64,000 nucleotides of DNA from Axinella damicornis (lineage: Eukaryota; Porifera; Demospongiae; Axinellida; Axinellidae), in NCBI GenBank assembly GCA_963931865.1, contig OZ007507.1, positions 15,868,450 to 15,932,449 on the forward strand, read 5' to 3'. The notes under the pieces were generated by a model. It saw only the letters and a list, made by a program, of their open reading frames with translations. It had not been told where the DNA came from and made no database searches. Made by a program: the position numbers and the translations under genes. This document shows, one piece after another, positions 34,888 to 54,945 of the stretch (the stretch's first letter is position 1; each line of letters opens with the position of its first letter).

Positions 34888-34896
34888 GATGGTCAC

Positions 34897-35679
34897 AACA
34901 TCATTTATTTGTGTGCATAGTTGTATTCGATTAATGAGGCAATACATATACACTTTCAGAACTGAAAGGGCTTTTGGCGCAGCCTAGCTATACTTCTGCA
35001 TAATGATCGATATAGAGATTCTATATAATATTATGGACTGGGTTTAAGTGGAGGTGGTGCTAGTCTTTTCATATCATATTATTTAGTAATACAGGCATGC
35101 AGTTAAAATTAATTTGCAGGCGCCCCAAAGTTGCAAGCCATACATCATTCACAAACTATTAACGTTACCTTTCTCTTACCTAACTCCATATAATAGCTGT
35201 ACAGGCTGACCCATTTGGACGGTGCATGTTATTGACATAATCTTCAGCTGAAACTGAGGTCGTACAATGGCATCAGACAACTTACCTGACAAGACCCCCT
35301 TGCACCCTGAAATTATTAGTTGCATCCTAACTCTTATCAGAATGTACTTCAGGCGATGATGGCTGCAGTGATAATTAGGTCCTGTGTTTACTCCCCATGG
35401 GCCAGACATAGTTGAGCCCACACACATGGAGAGTCCCCGGCTTGGACCTCGATCCGGCAATACTGTTACTAGGGGCCGGCCAGGTTTTATGACTTGCAAC
35501 GTAAAGCACGATTTGTGCATGGCTATGTTATGATTGTGTGAGTAAAAGTGCTATAGCCGAATAGAAAATCTCCTAGTGTGGGCGGGGATATGCATGACTA
35601 TAAGTCATGTGAAAGGAAACAATAATGTATAATATTATAGAGTACACTCGGAACAGCAAAATCAGCTGAAGGGAGAATA
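34897..35679. other. Intergenic stretch, no gene supported
   Basis: No supported coding or repeat structure is visible. Confidence 0.4.
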
Positions 35680-35900
35680 AGCCTATACTTGTTGCAGCCC
35701 CGAATGAACACACCCAAAATAAGCCTATATAATATTATAGTCTACTTGTAGCAGCCCTGAATGAACACACCCAAAAGAAAAAAAAGAAAGGGGGGAAAAA
35801 AGAAAAGGAAAAAAAAAAGAATGAGCCTATATAGTCTAGCAGCCCCGATTGAATACACCCAAAAGAACAAAAAAAGAAAGGGGGAAAAAAAGAAAAAAAA
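35680..35900. repeat. Three tandem copies of a 55-80 bp unit
   Basis: 'agcagccc(c/t)gaatgaacacacccaaaa' recurs at about 35694, 35752 and 35840, each followed by A/G-rich sequence. The Phe-rich minus-strand reading is an artefact. Confidence 0.7.
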
Positions 35901-35901
35901 T

Positions 35902-36300
35902 ACAACCTAGCAACACACCTACCCCTCCGTGACAGGTCAGACACCGAAGTGTAAGCCTCAGGAGCGCTGGATAGGCGTCGGTGACTGGAATCACAGGAGG
36001 CTAACCTGCTTTCAACCAGAACACCTTTCTTTAGCTTCGGTGGTCAGATGGGAACCGGCGTACTCCGGCTGCTAGGCGGGGAAGTCAGGAACCGGTGTGT
36101 ACGGAGTGGCCCAGACTCGTACTCGGTTATTGGGGAGACGAACACTCAACCCCCAGGCTGCAAAGCAAGTGCTTAGCGAGTGTGCCATCCCGACTTCCCG
36201 CCAAAACTTGCCACAAATTCAGTATTTAAACCCAAACCGGATGGAAACTGTTGCGCATGCGCGTCCCTCCTGACCTTGACTTCCCGCCAAAAATATTTCA
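35902..36300. repeat. Head of the duplicated eIF4G/PA block, copy 1
   Basis: The sequence from 'acaacctagcaacacacc' through 'gcttcggtggtcagatggga' is found again at 53761-54130, and its start at 63868-64000. It is non-coding as far as I can see and marks the boundary of the duplicated block. Confidence 0.8.
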
Positions 36301-36315
36301 AACCGTTCAGCCGCT
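36190..36315. promoter_or_regulatory. E2F- and NRF1-like sites, likely promoter
   Basis: Two 'cttcccgccaaaa' (E2F-like TTCCCGCC) motifs flank a 'ttgcgcatgcgcgt' (NRF1 consensus GCGCATGCGC). The same trio is kept at 54015-54115, though other parts of the block have decayed. Confidence 0.4.
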
Positions 36316-36738
36316 TGAAACTAGCCTAGCCACGGGGCAATGCGGGTACGGGTCTAGCTAGCTAGCTAGCTAATTCTCTGCCGCTCAGTGAAGAGGCAAG
36401 GACAATTCGACGTTAGTTGGAGGAGACAGTGGGCTTTACATGAATTCTGTGAGATAGACGTGAGCTTTGGAAGGAGGGTGAACCCCCCCAATGTAACCCT
36501 GGCATGGTCGCAGTACTAATACATCATGAGGTGAAGTCAAGTGATGTATTAGCGTCAAGACCATGCCCCGAGTGTACTACTGTAAACAATTGGTTTGTTG
36601 TATGCCTATTACCTACCAAATTTGTACTTTCCCATGCAGTCAATAAATTCTATTTACTGCACATGTAGGACTTGCGCCCATGTACCATACATGTATGATG
36701 GGGGAGTAAGATGGGATGGTTTTGATTGTCTCCATCAG

Positions 36739-37157
36739 GTTTGTTGGAATGAGCCTAAGCGAATAGCCCTCCAGCCAAGAGAATTGGAGGTAAAATCCCT
36801 CTTCATCAGGAACTAGTGAAATGTACATGCCTTTTACCCCTTCACATGCACAAACATGGACACACACGCACACACATGCACTCACACGCACACACACACA
36901 CTCACGCACACACACTCACACGCACACACACACACTGAAGTGGAACTCCAGAAGTCAGAAAACCCTTGGTCGCACCCGCAAGAGCGCCAGGAGGGCTTAT
37001 TGGAGGAGGATCGGAAAACCACAGAGCTGTACCGCAAGTTTCAAGGAATTCCGAACAAGCTGACACCCACAAAAGTTTCAGTCACTGGCAAGCTCTCCTG
37101 TTGGAGATCAACACCGAGGAGAGACTGAAAGGGGTCGTCGATAAGATCTTTACCAAG
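36739..37157 (+). pseudogene. eIF4G MIF4G-domain fragment, copy 1
   Basis: eIF4G is the translation-initiation scaffold; its MIF4G domain binds eIF4A and starts near this segment. Exon 36739-36789 reads EPKRIALQPRELE. Exon about 36941-37157 reads VELQKSENPWSHPQE, YRKFQGIPNKLTP and, in another frame, LLLEINTEERLKGVVDKIFTK. Human eIF4G1 has ILNKLTP and DTEERLKGVIDLIFEK in this order. A frame change is needed between NKLTP and LLLEI, and the splice phases of the two exons do not match. No further MIF4G exons follow. Confidence 0.65.
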
Positions 37158-37244
37158 GTGAGGAGGCAACTGTAACTGACATCCCAAGAGTGGACCTGAG
37201 TGTCATAGGCATATAAACCCCTTCCGGCCAGCTAGCTAGTTGCG

Positions 37245-37300
37245 TGCACTATAGACTTCCCGCCAAATATTTGAACCCAAGTTGCGCATGCGCGCTCCCT
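37245..37300. promoter_or_regulatory. Second E2F/NRF1-like cluster, before the PA gene
   Basis: 'cttcccgccaaatattt' and 'ttgcgcatgcgcgctccct' lie about 130 bp upstream of the signal-peptide exon at 37415. In the 55-kb copy the NRF1-like site has decayed to 'ttgcacatgtgcgc'. Confidence 0.35.
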
Positions 37301-37414
37301 CGTGGTTCAAAGGTCACGATGCAAATCTGTCGTCGATTGGTACTTTAGCTACATGTAGCTAGTATAGCTATGCCGGCAAATTATACCTGCGCAATAGAAT
37401 GAGTTTATGAGAAG

Positions 37415-38658
37415 ATGTGTTATTCCTGCATTGCGTTCGCATTTACTTTATTGATGCTCCAGGTAACGTCTCTGTGTACACGTGTCCACATGGGGTAACT
37501 ATAGATTGGAGTGTGTATAATTTTGTTGATCAGTCTAAATACAATTTGTAATGGAGGCTACTTTGCAGAGGCAATCTTTGAGGCTCAAAATTTGCTGTTG
37601 GCCTATCAATCATTATGAGTCCAAACCATCAACCATACATGTTGGGTTTGTTTTTGTCAGTTTGCAGTGCTATATGCAGACTACAGCCTTGGCTGTTGAG
37701 GGCGGGAGCGAGTTCTGTGCCTCGTACAACCCACACTGGGGCGGGACACCTCCAAGTCATGCCAACTATGTGTAACCCCCCTCCCCCCTCCATCCAGGTT
37801 CCTTCTTTGTTCCCCAGTGACCGTGATGGCTGCAGTATCTTGTCGGTATCTGCGCAGGACAAGGCAGTCGTGGTATTGCGAGGAAACTGCACAATCTATG
37901 CAAAGGCTGTGACTGCTCAGTCAGTCAATGCCACCTTCCTCGTCGTGATCTACAGTGATACCGAACTGGTGAGCGTTCACAGCATGTGGGGCAGTAGTCT
38001 CGTTCCCAGGCCTCCAATTTGGCCTGGGAACGAGCCTTGGGGGCCGTCAGTGACCACTGTACTATATACGCATCTCATACAAACTGTAAGTGTATTTCAC
38101 TACATGAAGCACAAGTGGCACACATTTTCCAGTAGTGTGATAATCGCTAGTCTCTACGTATTTAGTTCAGCACTGCTCTACTGGTTCCAGAATACACTTG
38201 CAATAAGCAAAATTGCACTGTACTAGTAACTACCATGTGACCTACCTTGCTACTCCTCAGGACATTGCTCCTGAAAGTGGAGACAATGAGTCCACTACAA
38301 TCACTATCCCTGTGGTTTAGAACTGCAGCAATATGGTGTGCGCCTGATGTATTGCGATATATCGATGTATTGCGATACATCAACATATAGTAGCTGAAGG
38401 ACAGGTCAGAGTGAGGAATGTATGAACGAGGTCGTTGCTGTCATTACAACTTCTAGCAAACAAACAAGTGATGCAGTTTCGGATAGATATTGAAATTAGA
38501 AAGTCGATATAGATATATCACGATATTTCAATACTGCATGTAACAGGATGTATTGATATCATATTGTGACTGTCAGTATTGCAACATGTCGATACTCAGT
38601 ATATTGTTGCAGCTCTACTGTGGTCCTCACCTTAAACACAAGCGGGGAAGCCATCTTG
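37415..38658 (+). pseudogene. SPPL2-like signal peptide and PA domain, copy 2
   Basis: Exons: 37415-37462 (MCYSCIAFAFTLLMLQ, a signal peptide), 37668-37769 (EFCASYNPHWGGTPPSHANY), 37798-37968 (VPSLFPSDRDGC, then VVLRGNCTIYAKAVTAQSVN) and 38261-38658. Human SPPL2B has ILYNPQW, VARGNCTFYEKVRLAQ and IPVALLSYKDML in the same order. All phases are 0 up to exon 4, where a 300-bp hAT-type MITE (38318-38617) interrupts IPVV/LTSNTSGEAIL. The donor of exon 2 is the weak GTGTAA. No transmembrane protease part follows; a PRPF3-like exon does. It is likely dead, although exons 1-3 are intact. Confidence 0.65.
38318..38617. mobile_element. hAT-type MITE inside a PA exon, copy 2
   Basis: The ends TAGAACTGCAGCAATAT and ATATTGTTGCAGCTCTA are inverted. 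The 8-bp flanks CTGTGGTT and CTGTGGTC differ by one base. The empty site CCCTGTGGTCCTCACC is present in the 32.7- and 62.6-kb copies. The 8-bp duplication and A/T-rich interior fit the hAT superfamily. Confidence 0.9.
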
Positions 38659-38770
38659 GTATATTCTGCAGAGAGCCAGTGTTTAATACATACGTGAGTG
38701 CCCCCACCCTCTCACTCTCCCTCCTCCTACCCTCCCCCCCCTCACTCTTCCACTGCATGGCTACCACCAG

Positions 38771-38838
38771 ATAAGGCAAGGAAAGCTGCAGAGCTACAAG
38801 CTCACATTCAGAGTCAGCTGCAGAGCAGGCCTGGTCTG
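38771..38838 (+). pseudogene. PRPF3-like internal exon
   Basis: After a CAG acceptor the frame reads DKARKAAELQAHIQSQLQSR then PGL and stops at GTGAGT. Human PRPF3, a U4/U6 snRNP protein needed for spliceosome assembly, has KARKAAELQARIQAQLALK then PGLI. The exon itself is intact, but no neighbouring PRPF3 exons were found around it, so it is an orphan. Confidence 0.65.
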
Positions 38839-39036
38839 GTGAGTACCGTGTTCACTACTGACACTGTTACCCAAGCAAATGTGGTACTGAAGCAACAATG
38901 TTTGCTCCACGTGCACACAATGCAGCTCTCGAGTCTTGAGACAAGTGAGTACAGCGGTAGCTTGTACATGTTTGCATGAGTGGTGTGATTGTGTAGTCTA
39001 AGGTTCACATTTGATTGCGGGAATTTCCTGAAGCAC

Positions 39037-39645
39037 TAGAGGTGTTCATGGAACACATACCCCGCGCTGAACGTCTACAGGCCAGGATGCATGCAGTGCA
39101 GCTACAATCGACGTGACATCTCTGCCAATGCGCATCAAACAGGGCGGCTATCGCGTATACTGTGTTCGCGTATGGCCATATCCAAGGTGTGGGAGTGACC
39201 GCTTACCGTATATAATATTGTGAAGCTGGAGAGGTGGGGCCAAATGTTAATAGGAAATAGCAGCCGAAACAATAGCCATGATGTCTGTGAAGTACATAAA
39301 TCGTGAGAAAACATTGTTTCCTAGCGGTCATCTTGAAGCATGAAGTTTCCAAATGCACTGCGTGTCCTGTTCTTGATGGGACTCTGAGGTCACGAAGTGG
39401 TGGAACCAATGTTATGAATAGTTATGAAAAGTGGGAATAGTCGAAATACAGTGAAACAGAGCACCTTGACTTCAGTCAGGTACCCATAGAGCAATTCTAT
39501 TTGCTATTGCCATTTCGATGGTTTATGAAGGTCTACATGTATGTGGCAAGATTTCAATTTTTTCCACCTGACAGACAGACGACTGACTGACAGACAATAC
39601 CGATTGCTTAACCCCGCTTCGCGCATGCGCACGTGGGGTAATGAA
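39037..39645. mobile_element. CTAGAGGTGTTCATAGAAC repeat element, copy 2
   Basis: Same family as 31426-31966, same orientation, ending 'gcgcatgcgcacgtgggg' followed by TAA. It separates the PRPF3-like exon from the kinase half of copy B. Confidence 0.7.
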
Positions 39646-40419
39646 ATTTTGACATTTTGCAAGATATAAAATTTTATTATGTTACTTTGTTCCAAATGTG
39701 GGTGTTGTCAGTTTACATGTGCATTCCGGCGCGATAGCTAATGCACGCTAGATCTATATACATGTACACTGTCCAGCATATCTCATTGCAGCCTGAGCTG
39801 ACATAATGTAGTTCAGTTTGTGTCTTTGTCATACAGTACTGAGTGAAGTGAGCAATTACCGGATAACCTCAAACTAGGTGCAACTAACCTGATTGACACC
39901 AGCTTAGGCCGTGATTCCCAGGCCAACTCCTCGCAGCTCAGCGAGAATCTTTCCTTGCACTGTTGGATATGGAGGTGTAAATATTCACCAGGGCTACATA
40001 CTTACATACATGTATACCATTTTACGAAGGTGCATTATGTCGGTAAACGTGGATCATTTGATGCATTCCTGCTACTAGCTTATACACATACTAGACAGAT
40101 GATGATGACACCAAATGGGGTACATGATTGCCCGGTCCCCTGCACAGGAGTTGCAGAGAATGGATTCCGACCTTGTCGCGGGGTTCAAACTTCCCCGACC
40201 GAACATGAGGAAGCGTGATGAGCTTGGCAGTGGAGGCAATGGCGATGTGTTCAAGTTCTTCTTCAGGGGACTGGAGTTTGCTGTCAAGTGGGTGAGAAGA
40301 TATACACTGATATGTGGGCTAGACTGCTCTTGGAAGTGGTTTACATAAAGGTTTAGTTAGATTTTGGTTAATAGCTTAATAGCTACGTGTAGCTTATACC
40401 CCCTCTCTTTCATGCACAC

Positions 40420-40563
40420 AATCACACACACACATGCATGCACACACATTATGCACGTACACACATACACACATGCACACACACACACATGCACCACACA
40501 CATGCACACACACACACATGCACCACACACACACATGCACCCACACACACATGCACCACACAC

Positions 40564-40624
<61 letters not shown>

Positions 40625-40640
40625 CCACACACACACTTAC
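40420..40640. repeat. CA-rich tract, intron 5 of copy B
   Basis: CA runs with CATGCACCACA interruptions, as in the matching intron of gene A. Confidence 0.9.
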
Positions 40641-41514
40641 TCGGACTCGTTACCGCCCTGCTGAATTGAACGTGTGGCACAAGGTGGATTGTCCAAACAT
40701 TGTCTCTCTGTATGGAGTCATGCTGGATGACAACGACCACAGCAAGTGCTTTCAGCTGATGCCCAAAATGACCAGTAAGTCAGCTCACTCCAGTGGCGGA
40801 GGGGAGGGGGGGGGGGGGGGGGGGGCAGAGCTGAAAATAACATTTATGTATTGATTGGTCAATTGTCCGGTCAAATTCGATTTGCCCGGCCATTATAAGT
40901 TGACAATTATCTTCTTTAAAAATTGGTGTAACTATATTGGTGTGTAGTGCATAAGACTTTTAGGCACTAATAGACAGACTAAGCTGAAAAGAGGCCGGTG
41001 TGTGCGCGCATATTTGCATTTGCACATTTGTGTGCATAACTATGCATAATGTTTGTGCATTGTCTATGTGTATGTCGGTGTCTATGTGTTTGTGCAAGCG
41101 GCATGTGTGTGTATGTGTGTGTGGATCCAGGTTCATGTATGCAAGTTTGTGTCAGTGGTTAAGTCAGTGCGTGTACAACCCTGTAGCAATTCCAGCAGAT
41201 AGACCAGACAAGTGCTGCTAACCACAACCTTGTACTGGCCCATAAGAAGGTGGTTGAGGGGTCGACTGCTCCAGTGTATGATCTGGATGGACCGTGGTGT
41301 GATGTTTGGAGTCTGGGAGTCATTATTTTGCGGTTCTGTCTTGGGTCCCTCTCAGTGAATGATATAACTGAGGTAGTGTGCACGCACGATACATGAGTTC
41401 TTTATTCCCTCTTCCCGTTTTGTCTACTACTACATGGTACATACTATTGCCATAGGATGGGTGTGGTCATGGGTAGAGGGTGTGGTTAATTAAGGGGTGG
41501 TGTAGGTAACGGGT

Positions 41515-41705
41515 CTGGTGGGAGAGAGAGCCATTGAGTAGTAAAACTGTGGTGATCCTTATCCATCCCTCTCTGATCAACCCTATATCTGCACCACCCC
41601 ATCATTGACCACAATCATTCCTGACCACTCCCATCCCTTGACCATCTCCCATCCTGACCATAGACCTCTCCACTGACCATCCCACATCCTCCAATTCCCA
41701 CACCT
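41515..41705. other. Micro-inversion of intron 9 sequence
   Basis: From 'gggagagagagccattgagt' to 'cccacacctatcaccaca' this is the reverse complement of gene A 26290-26475. The flanks on both sides stay in normal orientation. Confidence 0.85.
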
Positions 41706-42079
41706 ATCACCACATCCATCAAGCTCACGAGAGAGAGTTGACTCCTCAAGTCGAGGTCACCTGTGCGTGTTTGAGACTCAGCAATCTACTTGCCGTGTGC
41801 CTGGACCACCATGAACTCAGTGGCTTTGGCCGCTTGGCAAAGAGCTGCCTTGTGATTGAATCAGAAAGAGACCTACACCTGAGGAGTTGCTGAACGATGA
41901 TCTCTTTGTTAGCTAATGGGATGATTGAGCATTTTACAACAAACAGTCTCTTACCCTCTGCAGTGACAGGCTGCTGCAACTGCATGTGGGTCAAACTGTG
42001 GCCAATCTTTTCACGCAATTTAACCTACAGTACAATAACTTTTATGAAAATACCATAGTATGTTGCATGTCATTAGGGC

Positions 42080-42370
42080 CCAATGTTGTTTTAAAACTGA
42101 AATAGTTTAGGTTTTGGTTTTAATTAGGTAGAAGTCGCATTGTTTAGTTTAGTTTTAATTGCTTAGGTAGTTTTAATTGCTAAATCTCAAAAGGGTTAGT
42201 AAAGGCTCTTTTAGTTTTAGTAACCACCATTTTGGGTGATTTTCATTCTAGTTTAGTTGTAGTTTTAATTAACAGGCTGAGACAGTCCTCATTTTAGTTT
42301 TAGTTTTAATTACTAAAGTGAAATATGCCATACTAAAATGCATTATAGTTTTAGTTAACTAAAACAACAT
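42080..42370. repeat. TTTTAGTTTTAATT-rich repeat
   Basis: Irregular copies of 'ttagttttaatt' and related words over nearly 300 bp. They are strongly T/A-rich, unlike the surroundings, and have no coding potential. Confidence 0.75.
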
Positions 42371-42516
42371 TGCAAGATTAGGCACAGCTCACTTGTAGGC
42401 ACATTGGTGATATTGAAATTGTAATGTTGACCAAATCAAGAACGATGTGGATATTGGTCCGGCAGGAAGTACGTACTTTAGGTATAGGTACTGGAAACAT
42501 GCGTGCATCTAGAACC

Positions 42517-42915
42517 TAGCCTCGTACCCAGTCCCACGCCCAGCTTTTCGTCGCTGCTTAGTACGGTAAAGCGGGGAGGGCCTGGTACATTTCCTCACGT
42601 GAGCATGACGTAATTGAAAAACCGCAAAATTTTCAGAACGAAGACGCTACTTTATGCGTGTTATTCAGCCATCTACACGTTCAACGCTCGGTGAGTATGA
42701 CAGTCGCCCCCCGCTAGCTAGATACGTGTGGTGTGTTACCTGGTACCTTCGCTCTTCTTGCTGTTCTGAGACCCACGTACGCCCACGCCTGCTTCCGGTC
42801 TTTCTACCCCTTTCTACCCTTGACGTCACTCACGTGAGGAAATGTACCAGGCCCTCCCCGCTTTACCGTACTAAGCAGCGACGAAAAGCTGGGCGTGGGA
42901 CTGGGAACGAGGCTA
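42517..42915. mobile_element. 399-bp TAGCCTCG-type MITE, perfect 9-bp duplication
   Basis: TAGCCTCGTACCCAGTCCCA faces CTGGGAACGAGGCTA. The inverted repeat continues inwards through 'cagcttttcgtcgctgctta', so the arms exceed 100 bp. TCTAGAACC flanks both sides exactly (42508-42516, 42916-42924). Confidence 0.9.
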
Positions 42916-43089
42916 TCTAGAACCCACCCTGGCCCTAATATACCCTAACCCATTGCCCTACTTCCTGCTGGACCAATATCCATTTCGAATCAAGAATGCC
43001 CATGCCAGAATACAAACAATCATGTTTGCATGTTAATGAAATGAGTGCGTTTACGTATGCAAGACTAGGCTTACGTTCTCATTGAACCG

Positions 43090-43520
43090 TATACTACTCC
43101 GTAAATTCTTTTTGGGGGGCAGTCCCGGCAATATAATATATCCCCCACGTGACATTGCTGTGGAAGATATCTGTACTATCTGTCTCAAGACTAGAGCTCC
43201 CCTCACTTCTAAACGTCTAAGTGTGGCGCACATCGTTTGATACACAGGCTGTGGTAAGTTAAAACTTCGAACAAATTATGTATGGTTGAAGCAAGGATAA
43301 GATTCAACTGAGTAGCCTGGGGCTACTGAGGCTTGTTGGTAAAGTTTTGTTTTCTTTCTGGAATCAATGGAGTCGTCATTGGTACCCCCAATTGCAAGCA
43401 CATGCAAATCAGCCCCAGTGGTTATGGGGCTAGTCTCGCGTAGTCTCGCGGGGTCAGACCCAGGGGGTCTGGCCCCGCAAGACTATTATGGGGCACACTG
43501 TAATTCCTTGTTCATGAGAT
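43090..43520. other. Decayed counterpart of the region upstream of gene A
   Basis: 'atctgtctcaagactagagc', 'tgtggcgcacatcg' and 'ctggaatcaatggagtcgtc' match 17625-17850, showing that the gene C block includes the gene A upstream region. The open frame of the 17557 exon is not preserved. A hairpin (AGTCTCGCGGGGTCAGACCC and its near-inverse) lies at about 43441-43487. Confidence 0.6.
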
Positions 43521-43974
43521 CGTAGATGAATGGTTTGTCCATGCCTGGATGTCCCTACAATCAGAACCAGAGGTGTATGAAATATAAGCATTTGCACTTA
43601 GTGCATATTCTAACTAGTCTAGCTTGGAACAGTTCTAATCCTGGTCTTCTCAGCTGCATACGTTGTCAGTTACAGTTCACGTTGGAGTACCCTCAGCATT
43701 TGATGTCACCACCCAACACAGGTCATCTGTCGATAGCTTGATAACACATGCTACCATCTTGGTTGTGCAGAAGCACAAGCGAGAGTGCCGGCTTTACCCA
43801 GACTGTTCAAGGTCTCAACATAGCCTGCTACACAATACACATGGCCTGTGGTAGAGACTATGGATATTGTTCCTGTTGTTGATAGACCCTACGTAGACTG
43901 TGGATTGTATATAGTCACGTGTAGCTAGACCCTCACATGGGCAAAAGCCTGGCTACTTGATGCTAAGCTAACCA

Positions 43975-44145
43975 GCCCATATAAGCCATTCACCCTGCTT
44001 GTACAGCCATTCATCCCGGTCATTCGGTCTGTTTGTAAACCGTTCGTCCTACTTGCAAACCATTCGGCCAGTTTATAATCTTCCTGCTTGTAAACCGTAA
44101 ACCGTTCAGCCAGTTTATAAGCCATTCAGCCCGGTTTTAGATGGG
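43975..44145. repeat. Degenerate 20-bp minisatellite
   Basis: About eight diverged units resembling CCATTCAGCCAGTTTATAAG. Confidence 0.7.
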
Positions 44146-44321
44146 ACTACTTCCATGTGTTTATCAACAAACTGGACGACCCATTAAACCGGCCAGGTTT
44201 ACAATCGTTTGCAACATAATTATATGTGCCTAACATACAAATGATACAATAGAGCATTCCTTGGCCCTCTCAAATGGCAGCTGCTAGCTAGTCTTGTTCT
44301 CAAAGTATCCAGGGACAGAGG

Positions 44322-44377
44322 TAGCCTCGTACCCAGGCCCCGACCGCCTGGGCGGTCGGGGCCTGGGTACGAGGCTA
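44322..44377. mobile_element. 56-bp TAGCCTCG-type MITE
   Basis: The two arms meet around 'gaccgcctgggcggtc', so this is an almost perfect palindrome. The flanks GGACAGAGG and GGGCAGAGG differ by one base. The corresponding place upstream of gene A (about 18555, 'gggacagagtaagctgg') is empty. Confidence 0.85.
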
Positions 44378-44801
44378 GGGCAGAGGAAGCTGGAGAAGGG
44401 TGTAAGTTACCAAATCTTTCGAGTATGGGGTGTGATCCATTCATTTTGCATGCTTATCAAAGACTCAGCCACCTGAAACCTCTCTCAGCTTCCATCATTG
44501 CCCGTTGTAGCTGGCGGTGTACATGTGTATGTGTTGTGTGCACTGATAGTATTATTCGTGTGACCAGTACATCAAAATTATGTATGAAAGAAAGAATTTC
44601 GCCTCTTTGCTTCCCACAGGTGGATCTATAGCTCGAGAGAACCAGAAACAGAAACAGCTGAGACTTTGGAATGTTCAAATAGTTACGATATACGGAGACG
44701 GCCTGGCCAATCTTCAACCAGTTTTGTGTGAACCAGCTGCAGGTAGCTGGCCGTTCTGTCAGTGAAAGAAAGGCTCTGCACATAAGTAGGTAAAGTAAGC
44801 A

Positions 44802-53472
<8,671 letters not shown>

Positions 53473-53760
53473 TGGAACGATTGAATGTTGTACACTTTAC
53501 TTTGCATTGTCTCATATCATGCCAAACATAAACAAACCATGCAGATACATTGCTACGTACAGTCAGCTTTTCCTTCAAGCAGTTGAAGTACACTTCAACT
53601 GCTTGAAGGTGTATAACCAAAAAAAAATGCTATATAGGATGGATGCCACCTGCTTATTATTAATTCACAGTACATGTATAGCAGTACATAAATTAGAAGA
53701 AAGAAAAGTACCTGGTACAAATGTAGCTACAAGCCTACCAAAAAAAAAAAAAAAAAAGTT

Positions 53761-54130
53761 ACAACCTAGCAACACACCCATCCCTCCGTGACAGGTCAGA
53801 CACCGAAGTGTAAGCCTCAGAAGCGCTGGATAGGCGTGCCTGGAATCACAGGAGGAGACACCTTTAGCTTCGGTGGTCAGATGGGAACCGGCGTACTCCG
53901 GCTGCTAGGCGGGGAAGTCGAGAACCGGTATGTACGGAGGGGCCCGACCTCGTACTCGGTTATTGGGGAGGCAATGTTCAGACCCCAGTCTAGTCTGCAA
54001 GCGAACACGCCATCCCGACTTCCCGCCAAAACTTGCTACAAATTCAGTATTTATACCCAAACCGGATGTATCCTGTTGCGCATGCGCGTCCTCTTGACCT
54101 TGACTTCCCGCCAAAAATATTTCAAACCGT
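53761..54130. repeat. Head of the duplicated eIF4G/PA block, copy 2
   Basis: Matches 35902-36300 with small deletions. It includes the E2F-like and NRF1-like trio at 54015-54115. Confidence 0.8.
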
Positions 54131-54550
54131 TCAGCCGCTTGAAACTAGCCACGGGGGCCCGGGCAGTGGGTCTAGCTAGCTCTCTGCCGCTCAGTGAAGA
54201 GGCAAGGACAATTCGACGTTAGTTGGAGGAGACAGTGGGCTTCCCATGAATTCTGTGAGATAGTCGTGAGCTTTGAAAGGAGGGTGAATCCCCCCCCAAT
54301 GTAACCCTTGCCTGGTCGCAGTACTAATACATCATGAGGTGAAGTCAAGTGCTGTATTAGCGTCAAGACCATGCCCCAAGTGTACTACTGTAAACAATTG
54401 GTTTGTTGTATACCTACCAAATTTGTACTTTCCCATGCAGTCAATAAATTCTATTTAATGCACATGTAGTACTTGTGCCCATGTAGGTGCCATGTACCAT
54501 ACATGTATGATGGGGGAGTAAGATGGGATGGTTTTGATTGTCTCCATCAG

Positions 54551-54945
54551 GTTTGTCGGAATGAGCCAAAGCGAATAGCCCACCAGCCGAGAGAATTGGA
54601 GGTAAAATCCCTCTTCATCAGGAACTAGTGAAATGTACATGCCTTTGACCCCTTCACACGCACAAACATGCACACACGTACTCACACACGCACTCACGCA
54701 CTCACGCACTCACGCACACACACAGAAGTGGAACTTTTGAAGTCAGAAAACCCTTGGTCGCACCCGCAAGAGTGCCAGGAGGGCTTTTCGGAGGAGGATC
54801 GGAAAACAACAGAGCTGTACCGCAAGTTTCAAGGAATTCCGAACAAGCTGACACCCCAAAAAGTTTCTGTCACTGGTGAGCTCTCCTGTTAGAGATCAAC
54901 ACCGAGGAGAGACTGAAAGGGGTCATCGATAAGATCTTTACCAAG
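54551..54945 (+). pseudogene. eIF4G MIF4G-domain fragment, copy 2
   Basis: Same two exons as 36739-37157: 54551-54601 and about 54729-54945. NKLTPQK is followed by a frame change; a TAG ends one frame after SCWRS-equivalent bases, while LLLEINTEERLKGVIDKIF is read in another frame. It is a dead fragment. Confidence 0.65.

Larger units (their letters stand above)
40148..41916 (+). pseudogene. Copy B, kinase half: exons 5, 6, 9, 10
   Basis: Exon 5 (40148-40291, glycine loop and Lys) is intact. Exon 6 (40645-40774) has lost its acceptor: the bases before ACTCGT are CTCGG instead of CACAG. Exons 7 and 8, which carry the catalytic loop and DFD, are missing; poly-G and unrelated sequence (40808-40990) join directly to the end of intron 8. 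Exon 9 (41196-41372) is open. Exon 10 (about 41706-41916) lacks its acceptor because a 190-bp inversion (about 41515-41705) ends inside it, and it has a frameshift after VIE. It cannot make a kinase. Confidence 0.8.

Noticed and set aside
35735..35944. Phe-rich membrane-like frame on the minus strand
   Set aside because: It arises from A/G-rich runs in a three-copy tandem repeat.
36020..36060. 5S rRNA-like or 5S-derived SINE on the minus strand
   Set aside because: Only about 18 bases (tctgaccaccgaagctaa) resemble the 5S box A region; the rest of a 5S gene is absent.
36563..36590. THAP-domain start MPRVYYCKQL before a GT donor
   Set aside because: The segment is ten codons, no C2CH continuation follows, and the next exon fits eIF4G instead.
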